From contig OW203989.1 of NCBI GenBank assembly GCA_934047225.1, positions 13,677,977-13,741,976 on the forward strand: a stretch of DNA of 64,000 bases. Direction: 5' to 3'. The translations under genes were made by a program, and so were the position numbers. The notes below the pieces were generated by a model. That model was not told the DNA's origin. It saw nothing but the letters and a program-made list of their open reading frames with translations, and searched no databases. Below, one piece after another: positions 22,753 through 33,871 of the stretch. This stretch comes from Ypsolopha sequella. Taxonomy: Eukaryota; Arthropoda; Insecta; Lepidoptera; Ypsolophidae. Position 1 is the stretch's first letter, and each line of letters starts with the position of its first letter.

Positions 22753-23001
22753 ATGTCTGTGAGACCGGGAAGTTCGAAAAAATCTAATAATTTTTTTCAC
22801 CGTTCATCGAATTACATTGCGATTTCGAGTAGCTGCTTTATTCTACGTCCCTTACCGTTCTCTTGCCATAAATGTAAAAAATATGTATGCCTTGAGCACG
22901 TAGTACCTACTTGCTCGAGTTGTTTGGCTGTTGAAGACGAGATTTTTTTTTTTTTTGGTACTAGTATTACCATTTATGTTTCTTTCCATTTATGTTTCTA
23001 A
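22753..23001 (+). pseudogene. Possible piggyBac-like transposase C-terminal remnant
   Basis: In this 82-codon frame, bases 22864-22923 encode a C-x2-C-x4-C-x2-H-x4-C-x2-C cluster (CHKCKKYVCLEH, then a CxxC pair). This resembles the C-terminal cysteine-rich zinc domain of piggyBac-type transposases, which helps bind transposon ends. The DDE catalytic domain is not visible upstream and there are no TTAA-flanked termini, so only a fragment remains. The match is by pattern memory; another zinc-ribbon protein cannot be excluded. Confidence 0.4.
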
Positions 23002-23964
23002 TGTCATGAGACTGACTAAGGCTGATTTCATCGTTAAATATTTAAGACTGTTGCGACATCTATTAGTTCAAAAAATGTTGTTAAAACACCTTATAATTTT
23101 AATGCATCCAAAGATATTGTCTAATGTTAATACAAGAGATTTGATTTATGAAATACCTATGTTTTGTTGACAAAAAAATATCTAATTTTATAACCTTTCC
23201 AATGAAAAGAAGCATGAACAGTAAATTATAGAAAAACTCGTAGTCAAAACCCCGCGGTGCTTGAGACCGGAGTCACCAACTGTGTAAGTCAAATACACGT
23301 CACCAGTGCCGGGTTAAATAGCAGATAACGAAATAATGTGATTGCGTAATTCCAAAGCACCTTAACATCGCGCAGGTGCTTGCGTTTCAATTACATACCG
23401 TAACATAAATTCTGATTTACAAATCGACAAATATAATTAAATCAAAACAACCATACATCTCTAACCAATTGAAGTAATACCTGAGGCTTGCAATTGCATT
23501 AGCATACCAGTCTAACTGCAAGTATGTGATGCAAAACTGGCTATTTCGTTTCAAAATTTTCGTTGTTACTCTTACGATAAGTCAGTTCTCAATTAGTAGC
23601 CATTCTTTTTTAGATAAAAAATGGCGTTGACAATTTAACTAGGGGATTTAGTAAACATTTTTGTTTCTTAACAAAAAACAAAAAAACAGATACGGTACAG
23701 GTAGCGGCACGGTTTATGAGGTCTGACCTTGACTGCGCTAGTAATTTTTTCTTTATCGCACTTAGTCATTTTGTGGGCCAATGAACACATGCACTAGTGT
23801 GCCACTTTCGCCGAGCGGACAAAAATCGTACCGCGACCTGTTAGCATCATAAAATTCACAGAACACAAACCACGGACTCGACATATTTTCCAGTCACAAA
23901 AATTGGAATTTAGAATCTTAAAAAAAATTGTACATGCCTAGAATTAAATAAAACTTGGATAATT
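23002..23964. other. Unassigned stretch
   Basis: No gene recognised. GC-richer patches near 23250-23400 and 23700-23830 lack open frames. Confidence 0.4.
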
Positions 23965-24090
23965 AATGATTTAAATAAAACGGCTCACCTCCATATATAT
24001 TAGGATCGAGATAGGTGACCAGATTCAGCAGAGACTGCCTTCTTTTGGGCGAGTGAAGACGTTACGCGACGACGCGACGTAACGCCCATA
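23965..24090. repeat. Repeat shared with 62688-62800
   Basis: AAAACGGCTCACCTC...CCAGATTCAGCAGA.GACTGCCTTC...ACGTAACGCC is the reverse complement of the block at 62688-62800. A mid-frequency interspersed repeat of unknown class. Confidence 0.6.
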
Positions 24091-24124
24091 GATAGGTAAA
24101 CAGGGCGTCCCAAGGCTATACCAC

Positions 24125-24490
24125 ATGGAGGGAAAGTATCTTAAATATTGTAGATGGAATATTATTTTAATTTCAAAAACAATTTAAACTGCATTCATAG
24201 ATTTTTTAAATAGTTACATGGTTGAACCGGGAATCGAACCCGTTACATGAGAAAAATAATTACCCTGTAGCTTTTTCATACCGATCAAAACGCTTCATCA
24301 TAAGGATTATTTTTTGCAAAATAACATAGTGTCAGAAATAAAAGGAAGACCATGAATCTTAACATTTTTAATACAACATTAATCAATTTTTCTCGTGTTG
24401 CGGGTTCAATTCCCGGTTCAACCATGTAACTATTTAAAAATCTATGAATGCAGTTTAAATTGTTTTTGTTAAAATCTTGTACACGCCTGT
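24125..24490. mobile_element. Foldback with tRNA-like B boxes in both arms
   Basis: Left AACAATTTAAACTGCATTC...CATGGTTGAACCGGGAATCG and right CGGGTTCAATTCCCGGTTC...GAATGCAGTTTAAATTG are inverted copies of about 75 bp. Both arms contain a GGTTCRA-type box B. The left flank (ATGGAGGGAAAGTATCTTAAA) resembles the ends of the 28870-29890 foldback, suggesting a common family. Confidence 0.65.
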
Positions 24491-24859
24491 TGTCTACTAC
24501 CACTGTAAATACCACAGTAAATACTACAGTAAATACGGTTCTGTTTTTGAATTATCCCTAAAAAGATAGTCCATTACCTAAAGGACTAGACTGCCAAATG
24601 GGATTTAAGAGAGCAAATAGCATTACACGATAAAAGTAAAAGTAGAACTATCGTATATCGTATAAACACTAATTTCAGCACTAGATCGGCACAAGTACGT
24701 AGGCTTTCAACGATTTATGTTTGTTAGCTAAAAGTAGATATTTAGGAAAAACAAATCAAGATGAAAACTAATCGCTGGGAATACTAATAATACTTTATAA
24801 CTATACTTCAACCAACATATTTTTATTTTATCAGGCACATTTTTTGCCTGATCACGAGT
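24491..24859. other. Unassigned stretch
   Basis: No gene or bounded repeat recognised between the two elements. Confidence 0.4.
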
Positions 24860-24867
24860 GTAATAAG

Positions 24868-25721
24868 TAGAGATGAAACGGATAGTGATTTGGCCGGATA
24901 CCGGATACCGGATATCCGGCGAGGCACTAGGCCGGATAGCCGGATATCCGGCGGCCGGATATCCGGCTCAAGATATGCGTTTCGCACTTATGGAGCAAGT
25001 CTAAATATTACGCACCAAGGTGCGTGCGGGTGCAAGTGGGCGAGATTATTCGTGCATTTTTTAAATGAAGATCATTTCTAAATGATCGTATCACAATCAT
25101 ACAAATGCTGGTTTGCAAACGCGAAACAATTTCCGATCCTAACGAAATTTGTAAATATGTATCTTTTGTCTCCTTGGAGTGGTGTATTGTATACTGTATA
25201 TAAATGGACAGGTATCTTTAAATGAAACTGCGTAATATACTGTTCATACTGAACAAATTTTCCAAAGTAACATATTAAAAAAACAAAATTGAACCTGCCC
25301 GCCCAGTGCCCTTTCAAAATTTAAAGTAGGTTTTCATAATGAGTATTTTTTTCTTTGGATGATTTCAGTATGACCATGTGTTTTAATTAAAAGATACATG
25401 TTGAGTTACATTCGGCATATTGTGAGAGCAAAAGAAGCTGGTGTAATGTATGAAGAAAAGCATAAACGTTTATTCCCAACAATTGATGTAAAGCTTGTCT
25501 TTATCTACCATAGCTCAATTCTTATTCACTTTATGTATTAGAATTTAGATTATTCAATCATTGATACAACTATTTTGTGATTTAAACGACTTTTTGTATG
25601 TTGAGTTAAGTATCCGGTATCCGGCCGGATACTGACTACTATCCGGCCGGATACCGGATACCAAAAATATGGCCGGATAGGCCGGATACCGGATAGTAAC
25701 CGGATATCCGTTTCATCTCTA
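24868..25721. mobile_element. Non-autonomous hAT element with CCGGATA arrays
   Basis: The termini TAGAGATGAAACGGATA are inverted and GTAATAAG is duplicated at 24860-24867 and 25722-25729, an 8-bp target duplication as for hAT transposons. About 100 bases inside each end are packed with GCCGGATA/TATCCGG units in both orientations, the sort of subterminal repeats that hAT transposases bind. The 650-bp centre is AT-rich and has no transposase. Confidence 0.85.
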
Positions 25722-25729
25722 GTAATAAG

Positions 25730-26990
25730 AGTGAAAAGTGAGACTGCAGAGCTTTCTTTATACAATATAAATGATTAAATATAAATATAATATAATATAA
25801 TAAAATATAAATATAATAAACAAAATAAAATACCGGCAAATAAATACAATACAATAAAATTAAAATTAGGCGTACTGAAATTGAATAAAATAATACGCTA
25901 AAGAAGATTAACCAGTAAAATAAAGTACAAAAGCAAAAGATTAAAATAATATACATATTGAATTCAATATATAAACAAACGTAACCTGATATAACAAAGA
26001 TATTACGTTTTTTATTTTATTGAAACAAAATAAAACATTGAAAATATATCTATAGAATAAAAACTTACCTAAAACAAAAAAACGCAACACTAACCTACCA
26101 AAAAAAATTTAGGCATATATAATATTATCGGATATACCGCGATACTAAAAAGGCTGTATCTCATAGAAAAACGACCATATTTTTCAGCGAATCCTCCGTT
26201 CTCCAGAGTTTGCAACCGCGTGTAAGCCGCGGCCCTAAAAAAACAATTCTGTTACGAAATCCCGTAAACCTCACGTCTTAGGATAACGTTATCCAAAAGG
26301 ACTACCAAATACGTGATATACTTTGCAGGACCCGTTTCCTTGAAGTACAGATTAAGCGAGTGAAGATTTATGTTACGTTTATCAAATTCGCAGGTGTGTG
26401 TATTGGGTAAGTATTTTGTTCTAGTTATAGAAAACTAAGTATAGAGAACAGTGGGCACTCAATTTGCGGTTCGGCAAATTGTAAAATGCCCGCTGTTTTC
26501 TAAAAAGCTGATATCGAAAGTCTCACCAAAAAGTGAAAAATGGGTGCAACGACGAGCAGAGCGTGTTAGTTTTACATGTAAATACATATATTGGGAGCCG
26601 AGCGAAGCGGAGTGAGGCGACCCTCAATGGTTCTAACAGAATTTCTCTATTCCGAGATAAATCATAAAATGCCGAATTCTATTATATGACGAAGATTTGT
26701 CAAATTGCAAAACAGAGGGCGTTTAAAAACTGAAGACGCCGTTTGTAAAGTGCATAATTTTACTATTTGCCTGCGACATATACATCTATCTATACTATTA
26801 AACGACCAATATATTTCTATTACTTTTTGTAATCGGTTTCTAGAAAACGGCTCCAAAAGATTTTCATAATATTTTCAGTCTAAGGATTTTTAGAATCGAT
26901 CTAGTTAGGTCTTGTCTCTATGAAAAGTCGTTTTCTGCGACATTTCACGGGCGAATAATTTATAAAAAAATTAAAAGTTTCGCATTAGTT
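25730..26990. other. AT-rich stretch with ATAT simple sequence and one hairpin
   Basis: Bases 25765-25830 are degenerate ATAAT repeats. At 26449-26503 an inverted repeat AGAACAGTGGGCA/TGCCCGCTGTTTTCT encloses a second small palindrome. No gene recognised; the minus-strand 105-codon frame near 25639-25956 is hydrophobic, AT-driven sequence overlapping the hAT element end. Confidence 0.45.
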
Positions 26991-27062
26991 AGTAGCTCAG
27001 TTGGTAGAGCGTCTGCCTGGCGCGCAAGGGTCCCTGGTTCGAACCACGCTGGAGTAAAAGCT
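26991..27062 (+). ncRNA. tRNA-like SINE head
   Basis: TAGTAGCTCAGTTGGTAGAGCG (box A) and CTGGTTCGAACCACG (box B) have correct tRNA spacing, and an anticodon loop that would read GGC. The acceptor stem does not pair and the T stem mispairs at three positions. It is therefore a tRNA-derived retroposon head or pseudo-tRNA, not a tRNA gene. Confidence 0.6.
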
Positions 27063-27383
27063 TTTTTCTTTTTTCTCGTTTCCTTTATGACCCCGAAGAC
27101 TTGTACGTTTTTCGTATGCTTACGTATGTATTTGATCCTAAAGTATTTTGATCGAGCGGAGCTCGGTCGTAGTATACTTATACTAATAAGACCAAAAACT
27201 CTTGTTATTATGTTATAATAACATTGTATATAATTGTTGTATGGATTTTTTTTCCTAAAATGAATAGAGAATAAAATGAAATTTACTTTTGGCTTTTTCA
27301 AATTTGAAATTTGGCTTGTGATATTGCTCCCAATGTTTTTCCAAAAATAAAATAACTTTTGGAAAGCTATCTAAACTCTAAAG

Positions 27384-27602
27384 CAAGGGTCTTCAATCCG
27401 CGGCCCTCAGGCCGCATGTGGCCCGCCGGGACCTTTTTTTCGGCCCTCAGAGGCTAAGGAAATTTGTATCTATTCTATAAGACATTTTTAATTCACTTGT
27501 TTGGTTTTAAATTATTGTTGAGGTGGTATGTTTACGTGCGGCCCTTTGACAGACCTGGAATAGATTATTGGCCCTCCAGCTAAAAGAGGTTGAAGACCCC
27601 TG
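27384..27602. mobile_element. Short hAT-type MITE with 8-bp TSD
   Basis: Left CAAGGGTCTTCAA and right TTGAAGACCCCTG are inverted, with CTCTAAAG duplicated at 27376-27383 and 27603-27610. Inner GGCCCTC/GCGGCCC motifs are typical of a hAT MITE group widespread in animals. 219 bp, non-coding. Confidence 0.85.
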
Positions 27603-27674
27603 CTCTAAAGTATACATCGTGTAATTGTGACATGCTGAGAAAATTAAACCTAACCACTTACATGAACTGAACGT

Positions 27675-27741
27675 ACGCGCAAGTATTGCTCTGAATGGTT
27701 GATTGAAGATTGAAGATGTATCGGAGCAATACTTGCGCGTG
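27675..27741. repeat. Perfect short hairpin
   Basis: ACGCGCAAGTATTGCTC and its exact complement GAGCAATACTTGCGCGT flank a loop of about 30 bases. Could be a MITE relic or an expressed small hairpin. Confidence 0.6.
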
Positions 27742-27779
27742 GTTACGAACACATCCAATACTGTTTGATAACGATAGCA

Positions 27780-27980
27780 GAGTAAATATATTTATATAGT
27801 AGTGAATCTTAGCTAAATGCTCTAATTTAAAATCACGCACACAAATGCGTGCTATACACGCCGTCTAAGCGAAGTTCGGGGGAGTCTCCATACAAATTTC
27901 GGCGCGGCGCGGCGGAGAGCACTAGCGTTTCCACTAAGATTCAGTACTCTATATATATTTACTATATATATTTACTTGTG
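27780..27980. mobile_element. MITE with GC-rich centre
   Basis: GAGTAAATATATTTATATAG and GTGAATCTTAGCTAAATGC on the left are mirrored near 27930-27980. The centre is CpG-rich (GGCGCGGCGCGGCGG at 27901-27915). Confidence 0.6.
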
Positions 27981-28394
27981 CGATAGTTTGATGGTAGAGA
28001 CTACAAAAATCCGTTAACATTTTATTTTTCAAAATAGGTTTTTACGTATCAATAGGTTTTTAATCGACAAAATGAAAACGTTCCGCATTAAAACGTTTTA
28101 AAATCCAGACATTTGGGTTTCACATTTGCCAGAATCGCCGTCCGTTCTCCGCAGCACGCAGCATCACACGCCTTTGGCTGAGCTGCTGAATATTAATGGG
28201 GTGATATTTGTTTTAGTGCGGAATGACGCGGGAACCCTGCCAAATGCAAGCCGAAGCAGCTCGTAAACTGAGCCCCGGAAGTTATGGGGGCATTATTGAT
28301 TTCAACTCATAGACGTGCCTTAAGAGTTCAGGCTTAGAGTGGTTTGGAAGGCAACGAAATATTTTTTAGGCACAATCGAGGGATATGAACTTTA
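27981..28394. other. Unassigned stretch
   Basis: No gene recognised. The segment 28120-28330 is GC-richer but interrupted in every frame. Confidence 0.4.
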
Positions 28395-28620
28395 TTATAA
28401 TACTAGCCTTTTGCCCGCGACACCGCCCGCATTTATGCAACTCTGCCCCGATTTTGGCTTGGGCGTTATTTTATTAACACCCCTTATAACCTATAAGTTG
28501 ACTAGGATCACTACGACGATAATAAAGAAAACCGCATCCAAATCCGTTCTGTGATTGCAGATATGTGCGCGAACAAACAGACAGACAGACAAAAAAGTAT
28601 TCTAAAAATAGCTGGTTTGT
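28395..28620 (+). repeat. 'ATACTAGCCTTTTGCCCGCG' insect repeat
   Basis: Begins AATACTAGCCTTTTGCCCGCG and ends CCAAATCCGTTCTGTGAT...GCGCGAACAAACAGACAGACAG. This start and CAGA-rich end mark a very common insect non-LTR retroposon fragment. Confidence 0.65.
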
Positions 28621-28869
28621 GTTATATTACTCTTTTTTAGTCACTCCTTTATATTTTTATTACTTTTCTTCAATGTACAGACATACTGGGTTCTACTATT
28701 TAATTATAATATATATTAATTATAATATGAATTGAATGAATTTGCCCGCTGCTCCGACATGTAAGTATAATATATATATAATGTATGATTTGTAAGATTA
28801 AACTCGTACAATATCTTATATCGTATATAATAAATTAATTAAATAAGTCAACTTTTAGAGTTATTTTAC

Positions 28870-29890
28870 GAACAGACGTATACAGGTTGGAAAAAATGAA
28901 AGGGCCCTGGAGGGGAACTACCTTAAATCCTTTAGTTAGCTCATTTTACTGAAAGGAAACATTTCTTTATTTTTTAAAAGAAACAAAACTGCATTCAAAG
29001 ATCTTCTAAAATTTGCTTGTCTCACCCGGGAACTGAACCAACAAAAAATTTAAAAAATAAACCCTCGCTATTTTATTATACGAATCGGTAGGATTATTGT
29101 TCAGGATAAAATTTGTCTACTAAACTAAAGTCTTACACTCATCTGTTGTACGAGATACCCATGAATTTGAATATTTATTACAAGTTCTTTATTAACAATA
29201 CCTAGTACTGTTCACTTGTAAAGTAATAATTATACGCCATTATTACACAATGACAGCACGGAATGAAAGCAAAACAAAACAAAATTTGAATTTCGAACGA
29301 AATTTATGGTTCGACATCAAATTTGTTGCTCCGCGTTGCAAAAAAAATACGTTCCTTGGTTAAAGTCAGTACTTTTTCGTTTTTTCGTCAGTACGCCTAG
29401 TGCAAGAAGTAATTGTGCTCTGCATACATTTATTATTACTATTTAACGATTTTCTTATTGAAGTCTTCAACAAGGTACATAATATAAATAACATTAGCAA
29501 GCTTGTACTTCATACGATGTCTTTGGATGTAAGAGAGATAAGAAAATTACAATTGAACAGTACTAGGTATTGTTAACAAAGAACTTGTAATAAATATTTA
29601 ATTTCATGAGTATCTCGTACAACAGATGAGTGTAAGACCAAATGTTTATTAAACAAATTTTATTCTGAACAATAATCCTACCGATTCGTATGATAAAATA
29701 GCGAGGGTTTATTTTTTTTATTTTTAGTTGGTTCATTTCCCGGGTGAGACAAGCGAATTTCAGAATATCTTTGAATGCAGATTTGTTTCTTTTAAAAAAT
29801 AAAGGAATGTTTCCTTTCAGTAAAATGAGCTAACTAAAGGATTTAAGGTAGTTTCCCTCCAGGGCCCTTAAATTTTTTTCCACCCTATAT
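28870..29890. mobile_element. Large 1-kb foldback element
   Basis: Two arms of about 340 bp are inverted copies, from the ends (AGGTTGGAAAAAA.., AGGGCCCTGGAGG) to the inner GTTCTTTATTAACAATACC and CTAGTACTGTTCA. A loop of about 330 bases separates them. Several indels show age. No coding capacity. The outer GGGTGGAAAAAAATTTAAGGG-type end suggests a MITE family shared with 24125-24490. Confidence 0.8.
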
Positions 29891-30285
29891 ATCTAAGCTT
29901 TTTTCTTTAATTTTCCATATAATCTAATATTTCTCCTAAAAGACCTATCTGTAAGTAGGTGTACCTAGGCTTGTAATTTCAACGGTAGACTCTAGACGAT
30001 TTTCTCAGAACGACTGCAGATAAAATCCGTAATCACAATTAGTCCCTTTCTAAACTACCACATCAGCCAGCCTCTCTTCGTTATTGATATTGCTAAGCTA
30101 ATTGTTCATAGTAATCTCGTAAGTTAATCTGAGTTCCAACATTTCTAGAAAAATCCAAATTTATCAGAGTACGAAAACATTGCGCATTTTACAAACGAGA
30201 AATGCGTTGTCTACCTTCTAGACTTGAATTTGTACAATGGGCGGTTTTCTGGCTGTTTTTTTTTTTAGTTCTTAGCTTTGCCCCA
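29891..30285. other. Unassigned stretch
   Basis: No gene or bounded repeat recognised. Confidence 0.4.
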
Positions 30286-30775
30286 GATAGCGCTGTCCAT
30301 GTCATCAAAATGTGTTTCGTAGCAATCAATGTCAAAGTGGTTTTTCGTTTGTTTGGAATTGGTGCAAATTTTGTCTTTGATTATGTTGCTAAATAATATG
30401 ACAGTGCCATTTAAGAATCTTATTAAACACTAAATTTGACATAAGGAAAAACGCCCATTTACATCATCAAAGAAGGTGGTTGTTAAAAAGGGACGAATGA
30501 CGTCTTGCACAGTTTCGGAACGTTGACGAGATAGGGACGCAGAGTATAGAGGGATACAGGCAGCTGACTATTTGCCTTTTGAGATGAATGAGCGTTTTCC
30601 TTGTGTCAAATAAAGTGGTAAATAAGATTCCTAGATGGCACTGTCATACTTTTGCGATAGAGTCAAAGACGAAAATTGCACAAATTCAAAACTTAAAACT
30701 TTTTGTTTTGACATAGTTTGCTACGAAACATAGTTTGTCTACAGTGAAATGCACAACGCCATCTAGAGGAATATT
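30286..30775. mobile_element. Foldback MITE, ~490 bp
   Basis: AGATAGCGCTGTCCATGTC...TTTCGTAGCAA on the left is mirrored by TTGCTACGAAACA...GCACAACGCCATCTAG on the right, and a second inner pair (ATGACAGTGCCATTTAAGAATC) also matches. Arms are about 180 bp, around 75-80 percent alike by eye. Confidence 0.75.
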
Positions 30776-31565
30776 ATGAACTATGAAAAAGAAATACGAG
30801 AAAAACGCTCATTGTATTTGTTCAAGACTGCAATGCCATAGATAATGACATGATACGAGTATATCGACAACAATATCGCAGTACTAGGATAGTGTAACAA
30901 AAGCATCCAGATCAGATTAATTGGCTCGCCCTAATAGCTACAGAATATTCAATACAATGCGAGACAATAAGATTCAATATTTAATTGTTACGATTTTAAC
31001 TATAGTCTGGGTAATAAAATGAAAGATTATTTTCCTTTTGTTAATTAAAAAACAGTTTCAAAAAACTTTACTTCATATTTAGAAATATACACACCATAAT
31101 TCATACTTACTGAACTGATAATATAATCATGGACTCTATGATATAATGAACCCAGTACCTTAATTACATAAACGAAAATAATATATTGATTTAAACAGGT
31201 TACCCAATGATTTATAAGGAAATCATAGGCAGTCATGAGGGACTGCCAGCAGAAATGAAAACTTTATTGTCAAAATATCATGACGCGAATATCGCTTAAC
31301 GCGCCTAAAGAAGTTTCCACTTCCAAAAAATGGTTCATGTCAGGAACTAGCGTACGTCAGTAACTAATCAAATTCACAATTCACCAAATGAGAGTGGTTG
31401 ACAAGATTGTTATCTAGTGTGAACTACCACCTGCTAATAACACCAGTTACTCAACTTAATGAAATGAGTCACGATACTATTGGTCGTTTCACCATTGGGA
31501 GAACCTAGCTAGAACTGACGATATGGAGCGCTTTGGTAAACATTCATTCTATTACCTATAATATT
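30776..31565. other. Unassigned stretch
   Basis: No gene recognised; no bounded repeats seen. Confidence 0.4.
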
Positions 31566-31596
31566 TTTAAAACTCGCGTGAGCTGACATACTAAAT

Positions 31597-31750
31597 TATT
31601 ATTACATACGGCTTGAATACTCACGTGTGATTGTTGTTGACTATATGCCAACCGTTTCACCGATACAATTTCGGCATTATCAAAGTGAAACGGTTGGCAT
31701 ATAGTCAACAACAATCACACGTGAGTGTTCAAGCCGTATCTAATAATAAT
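31597..31750. mobile_element. Near-perfect hairpin MITE
   Basis: Arms of about 65 bases, from AATTATTATTA through ACGGCTTGAATACTCACGTG to GCCAACCGTTTCAC, are almost perfectly complementary around a 24-base loop. The upstream sequence TCGCGTGAGCTGACATACTAA also matches the right flank of the 7080-7830 element, so this is a compact family member. Confidence 0.8.
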
Positions 31751-31754
31751 TCAT

Positions 31755-31866
31755 TCTATTCTTTATTCTTTATTGTACACAAAAGCACGAACATAAACAG
31801 TTATAGTAAAAGGCATGTACATACGGGTGAGCTTATCTCTAATACGATATTTCTTACAGCAAACCA
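31755..31866. repeat. Interspersed 'TTTATTGTACAC' repeat, copy 2
   Basis: Matches 4178-4270 through TTCTTTATTGTACACA, ATGTACATACGGGTGAGCTT and TTTCTTACAGCAAACC. Confidence 0.65.
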
Positions 31867-31978
31867 TTGATGAAACAATAAAAATTTAAATAAGATTAAT
31901 CAATCATACACTGCACAAAAATAAAGTTTGCCTACTAAGATAAACCTAAATATATATTTTTATTATATATATATTTAT

Positions 31979-32300
31979 ATCGTCACGACATGAATCCCCG
32001 AGGGGGTGTCAGAGGTGATCCGAGTGTGAACTGTGAAATTCAAGTCACAGTCCACACTCGGTACACCCGCGTTCCGCCGACGATTATTATGTCCCGACGT
32101 GATGAGTGGTGAGCTTTTTTTTAGCACTAGCTTTTTAGGACATTTTCCTTCCTTTCCTTCACCGTTCAGCAAGTGGTAAGTAAGATCAAATACTATGCAC
32201 ATAAATTCCGAAAAACTCATTGGTGCATGCCCGATCGGGGATTGAACCTGGATCTCAAGATTGAGAGGCCAGCGTTCTACCCCTGAGCTACCGCCGCTGC
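31979..32300 (-). mobile_element. tRNA-derived SINE, copy 4 (most complete)
   Basis: Read on the minus strand: head GGCGGTAGCTCAGGGGTAG with box B CCAGGTTCAATCCCC, body with two CACTCGG/CCGAGTG motifs, and tail ATTCATGTCGTGACGAT followed by an (AT)n run at 31960-31980. Both termini are readable, making this the reference copy. Confidence 0.85.
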
Positions 32301-32335
32301 TTTTATATTAATAAGCCATAATTATATTTTACATA

Positions 32336-32402
32336 CATACATATACTCACGCCTGTCTCCCAGAAGGGTAAGCAGAGACTACAGATTTCCATCTGCTACG
32401 AT
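32336..32402 (+). repeat. 'ACTCACGCCTGT' repeat, copy
   Basis: ACATACATATACTCACGCCTG, TCTCCCAGAAGGGTAAGCAGAG and CCATCTGCTACGAT. Truncated by the tandem array that follows. Confidence 0.7.
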
Positions 32403-32625
32403 TTTTTTCAGAAATAATAATCAGAAAGTATTAATCTAAAAAAGGTGCGACTTACCAAATTTTACTCAGAAAGTAATAGTCGAAAAAGATGCGGCTTACC
32501 AAAATTTTACTCAGAAATAATAATCAGAAAGTAATAATCGAAAAAAGATGCGGCTTACCAAAATGTTACTCAGAAATAACAATCAGAAAGTAATAATCGA
32601 AAAAGATGCAGCTCCACCAAAATGT
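32403..32625 (+). repeat. Tandem array of ~58-70-bp units
   Basis: About four units of the form TCAGAAATAATAATCAGAAAG...AAAAGATGCGGCTTACCAAA, with deletions in the second. The last unit diverges (GATGCAGCTCCACC). Confidence 0.8.
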
Positions 32626-33312
32626 TGTCATGTAAAAAGAGTGTGTGTCTAGTTATTCACTTACTCATTCAAGCTAAGTGATATTTTAGTTAACTTAAAC
32701 TTTACATGCGAGGATCGTGCAACTTTTAAAAGTGCTGGATAGTACTTAGTTTTTTAAAGTTATGTTAAGTAAGATGAAGCTTTGGAAAGCTTTAAGTGAA
32801 GTTAAGGAAGTTTATATAAGTATTAGATTTTAAATTACTTCAAGCCTTTTTAATATTGTTGTAAAGTTACAGATAAGTTTGTTTACTCCTTATCAAGCAC
32901 TAAATAACTTTAGTTGATTGACCAAATTTTGAGCCAAATGTGAATAAGATTTGTAACCATTTTCCAAATGTGTGAATGCAGCTTCAGATTAAAGAAGAAA
33001 TATTTAGGCAATATTGTATGTGACAGATATGGTACTTAAAACGGTTACGATTACATAAAATTAGCAATATCTCGATTTGTTTGCTGAAATACCAACATGT
33101 CACTGATATTTATTCATAACCATATTTATTGACGAACTCCTTGGTTAACCAAAAATCAGATTCCTTGAATGTGTATTAGCCAAGACCCCAAGCTGACGAT
33201 TTTGGGCGATTTACATATTGTTTGTAGACTGTTCGGCTGCCGCTTTTTGTTGGACCACTTAGTGTGGTTCTACCATAAGTTTTACAATCGGCTACTTCAA
33301 GTATCATTTAAG
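32626..33312. other. Unassigned stretch
   Basis: No gene recognised. The open frame beginning near 33169 runs into the repeat that follows and is not credible. Confidence 0.4.
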
Positions 33313-33722
33313 AGGATGTCCTACCCTAGCAAATTTTTTCATTACCCGTCCACCACAATAAGTCTAATGGCAAATACCTTATTTGTTTTTGATCGAGGCG
33401 ATTATATGTTGGCTCATTGGCCTCTTTTTCTTGGACGCGTAATACTAATGATGACGCAGCAAAACAACAAATTGGTGCGTTTTTAGCTAATACTGAAATA
33501 TTTTGTAGGGGAAAAAATATTGGATTTATGTAGAATCCCTTCATATTTCTATTGCCTATTTTATGTAAAAAATCAAGTCGATCTCCTAACCGCGTTCTTG
33601 AAACAAACGTTTGAAAACCAAAAAAAGAGGATGGAAAACATTTTTTTATAAATTTAAATACATTGTTTATAAGTAGAATCCCTAGATCAATAAATCAAAT
33701 ATGTTTTTTTAATACAAGGAGA
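33313..33722 (+). repeat. ~410-bp unknown repeat, copy 3
   Basis: Same order of blocks as 5270-5680 (CCTACCCTAGCAAATTTTT, TTACCCGTCC, GGACGCGTAATACTA, GTAGGG, GGATTTATGTAGAATCCC). Ends near AATACAAGGAGAG. Confidence 0.75.
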
Positions 33723-33871
33723 GTCCAAATTTCCAAAGTCTGGCTTTGTTCAAGCTCTGGCTATACTCAAGTACAGTCTTAACTAAGTTGGTACAGCTAT
33801 TTTATTTACACCATTTTTATTTTCCATATTTCTCTCCTTTTATTTTCATCATCCAGCTTCTTGCACTGTTG

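Noticed and set aside
25639..25956. 105-codon hydrophobic minus-strand frame
   Set aside because: Its tyrosine/isoleucine-rich residues come from ATA-type simple sequence, and it overlaps the right end of a hAT element.
26991..27062. Functional alanine tRNA gene
   Set aside because: Boxes A and B are present but acceptor and T stems do not pair; better explained as a SINE head.
26960..27301. 113-codon minus-strand open frame
   Set aside because: It is read antisense through the tRNA-like SINE head and AT-rich flank; no conserved motif.
33169..33486. 105-codon plus-strand open frame
   Set aside because: It runs into copy 3 of the ~410-bp repeat and is not open in the other copies.
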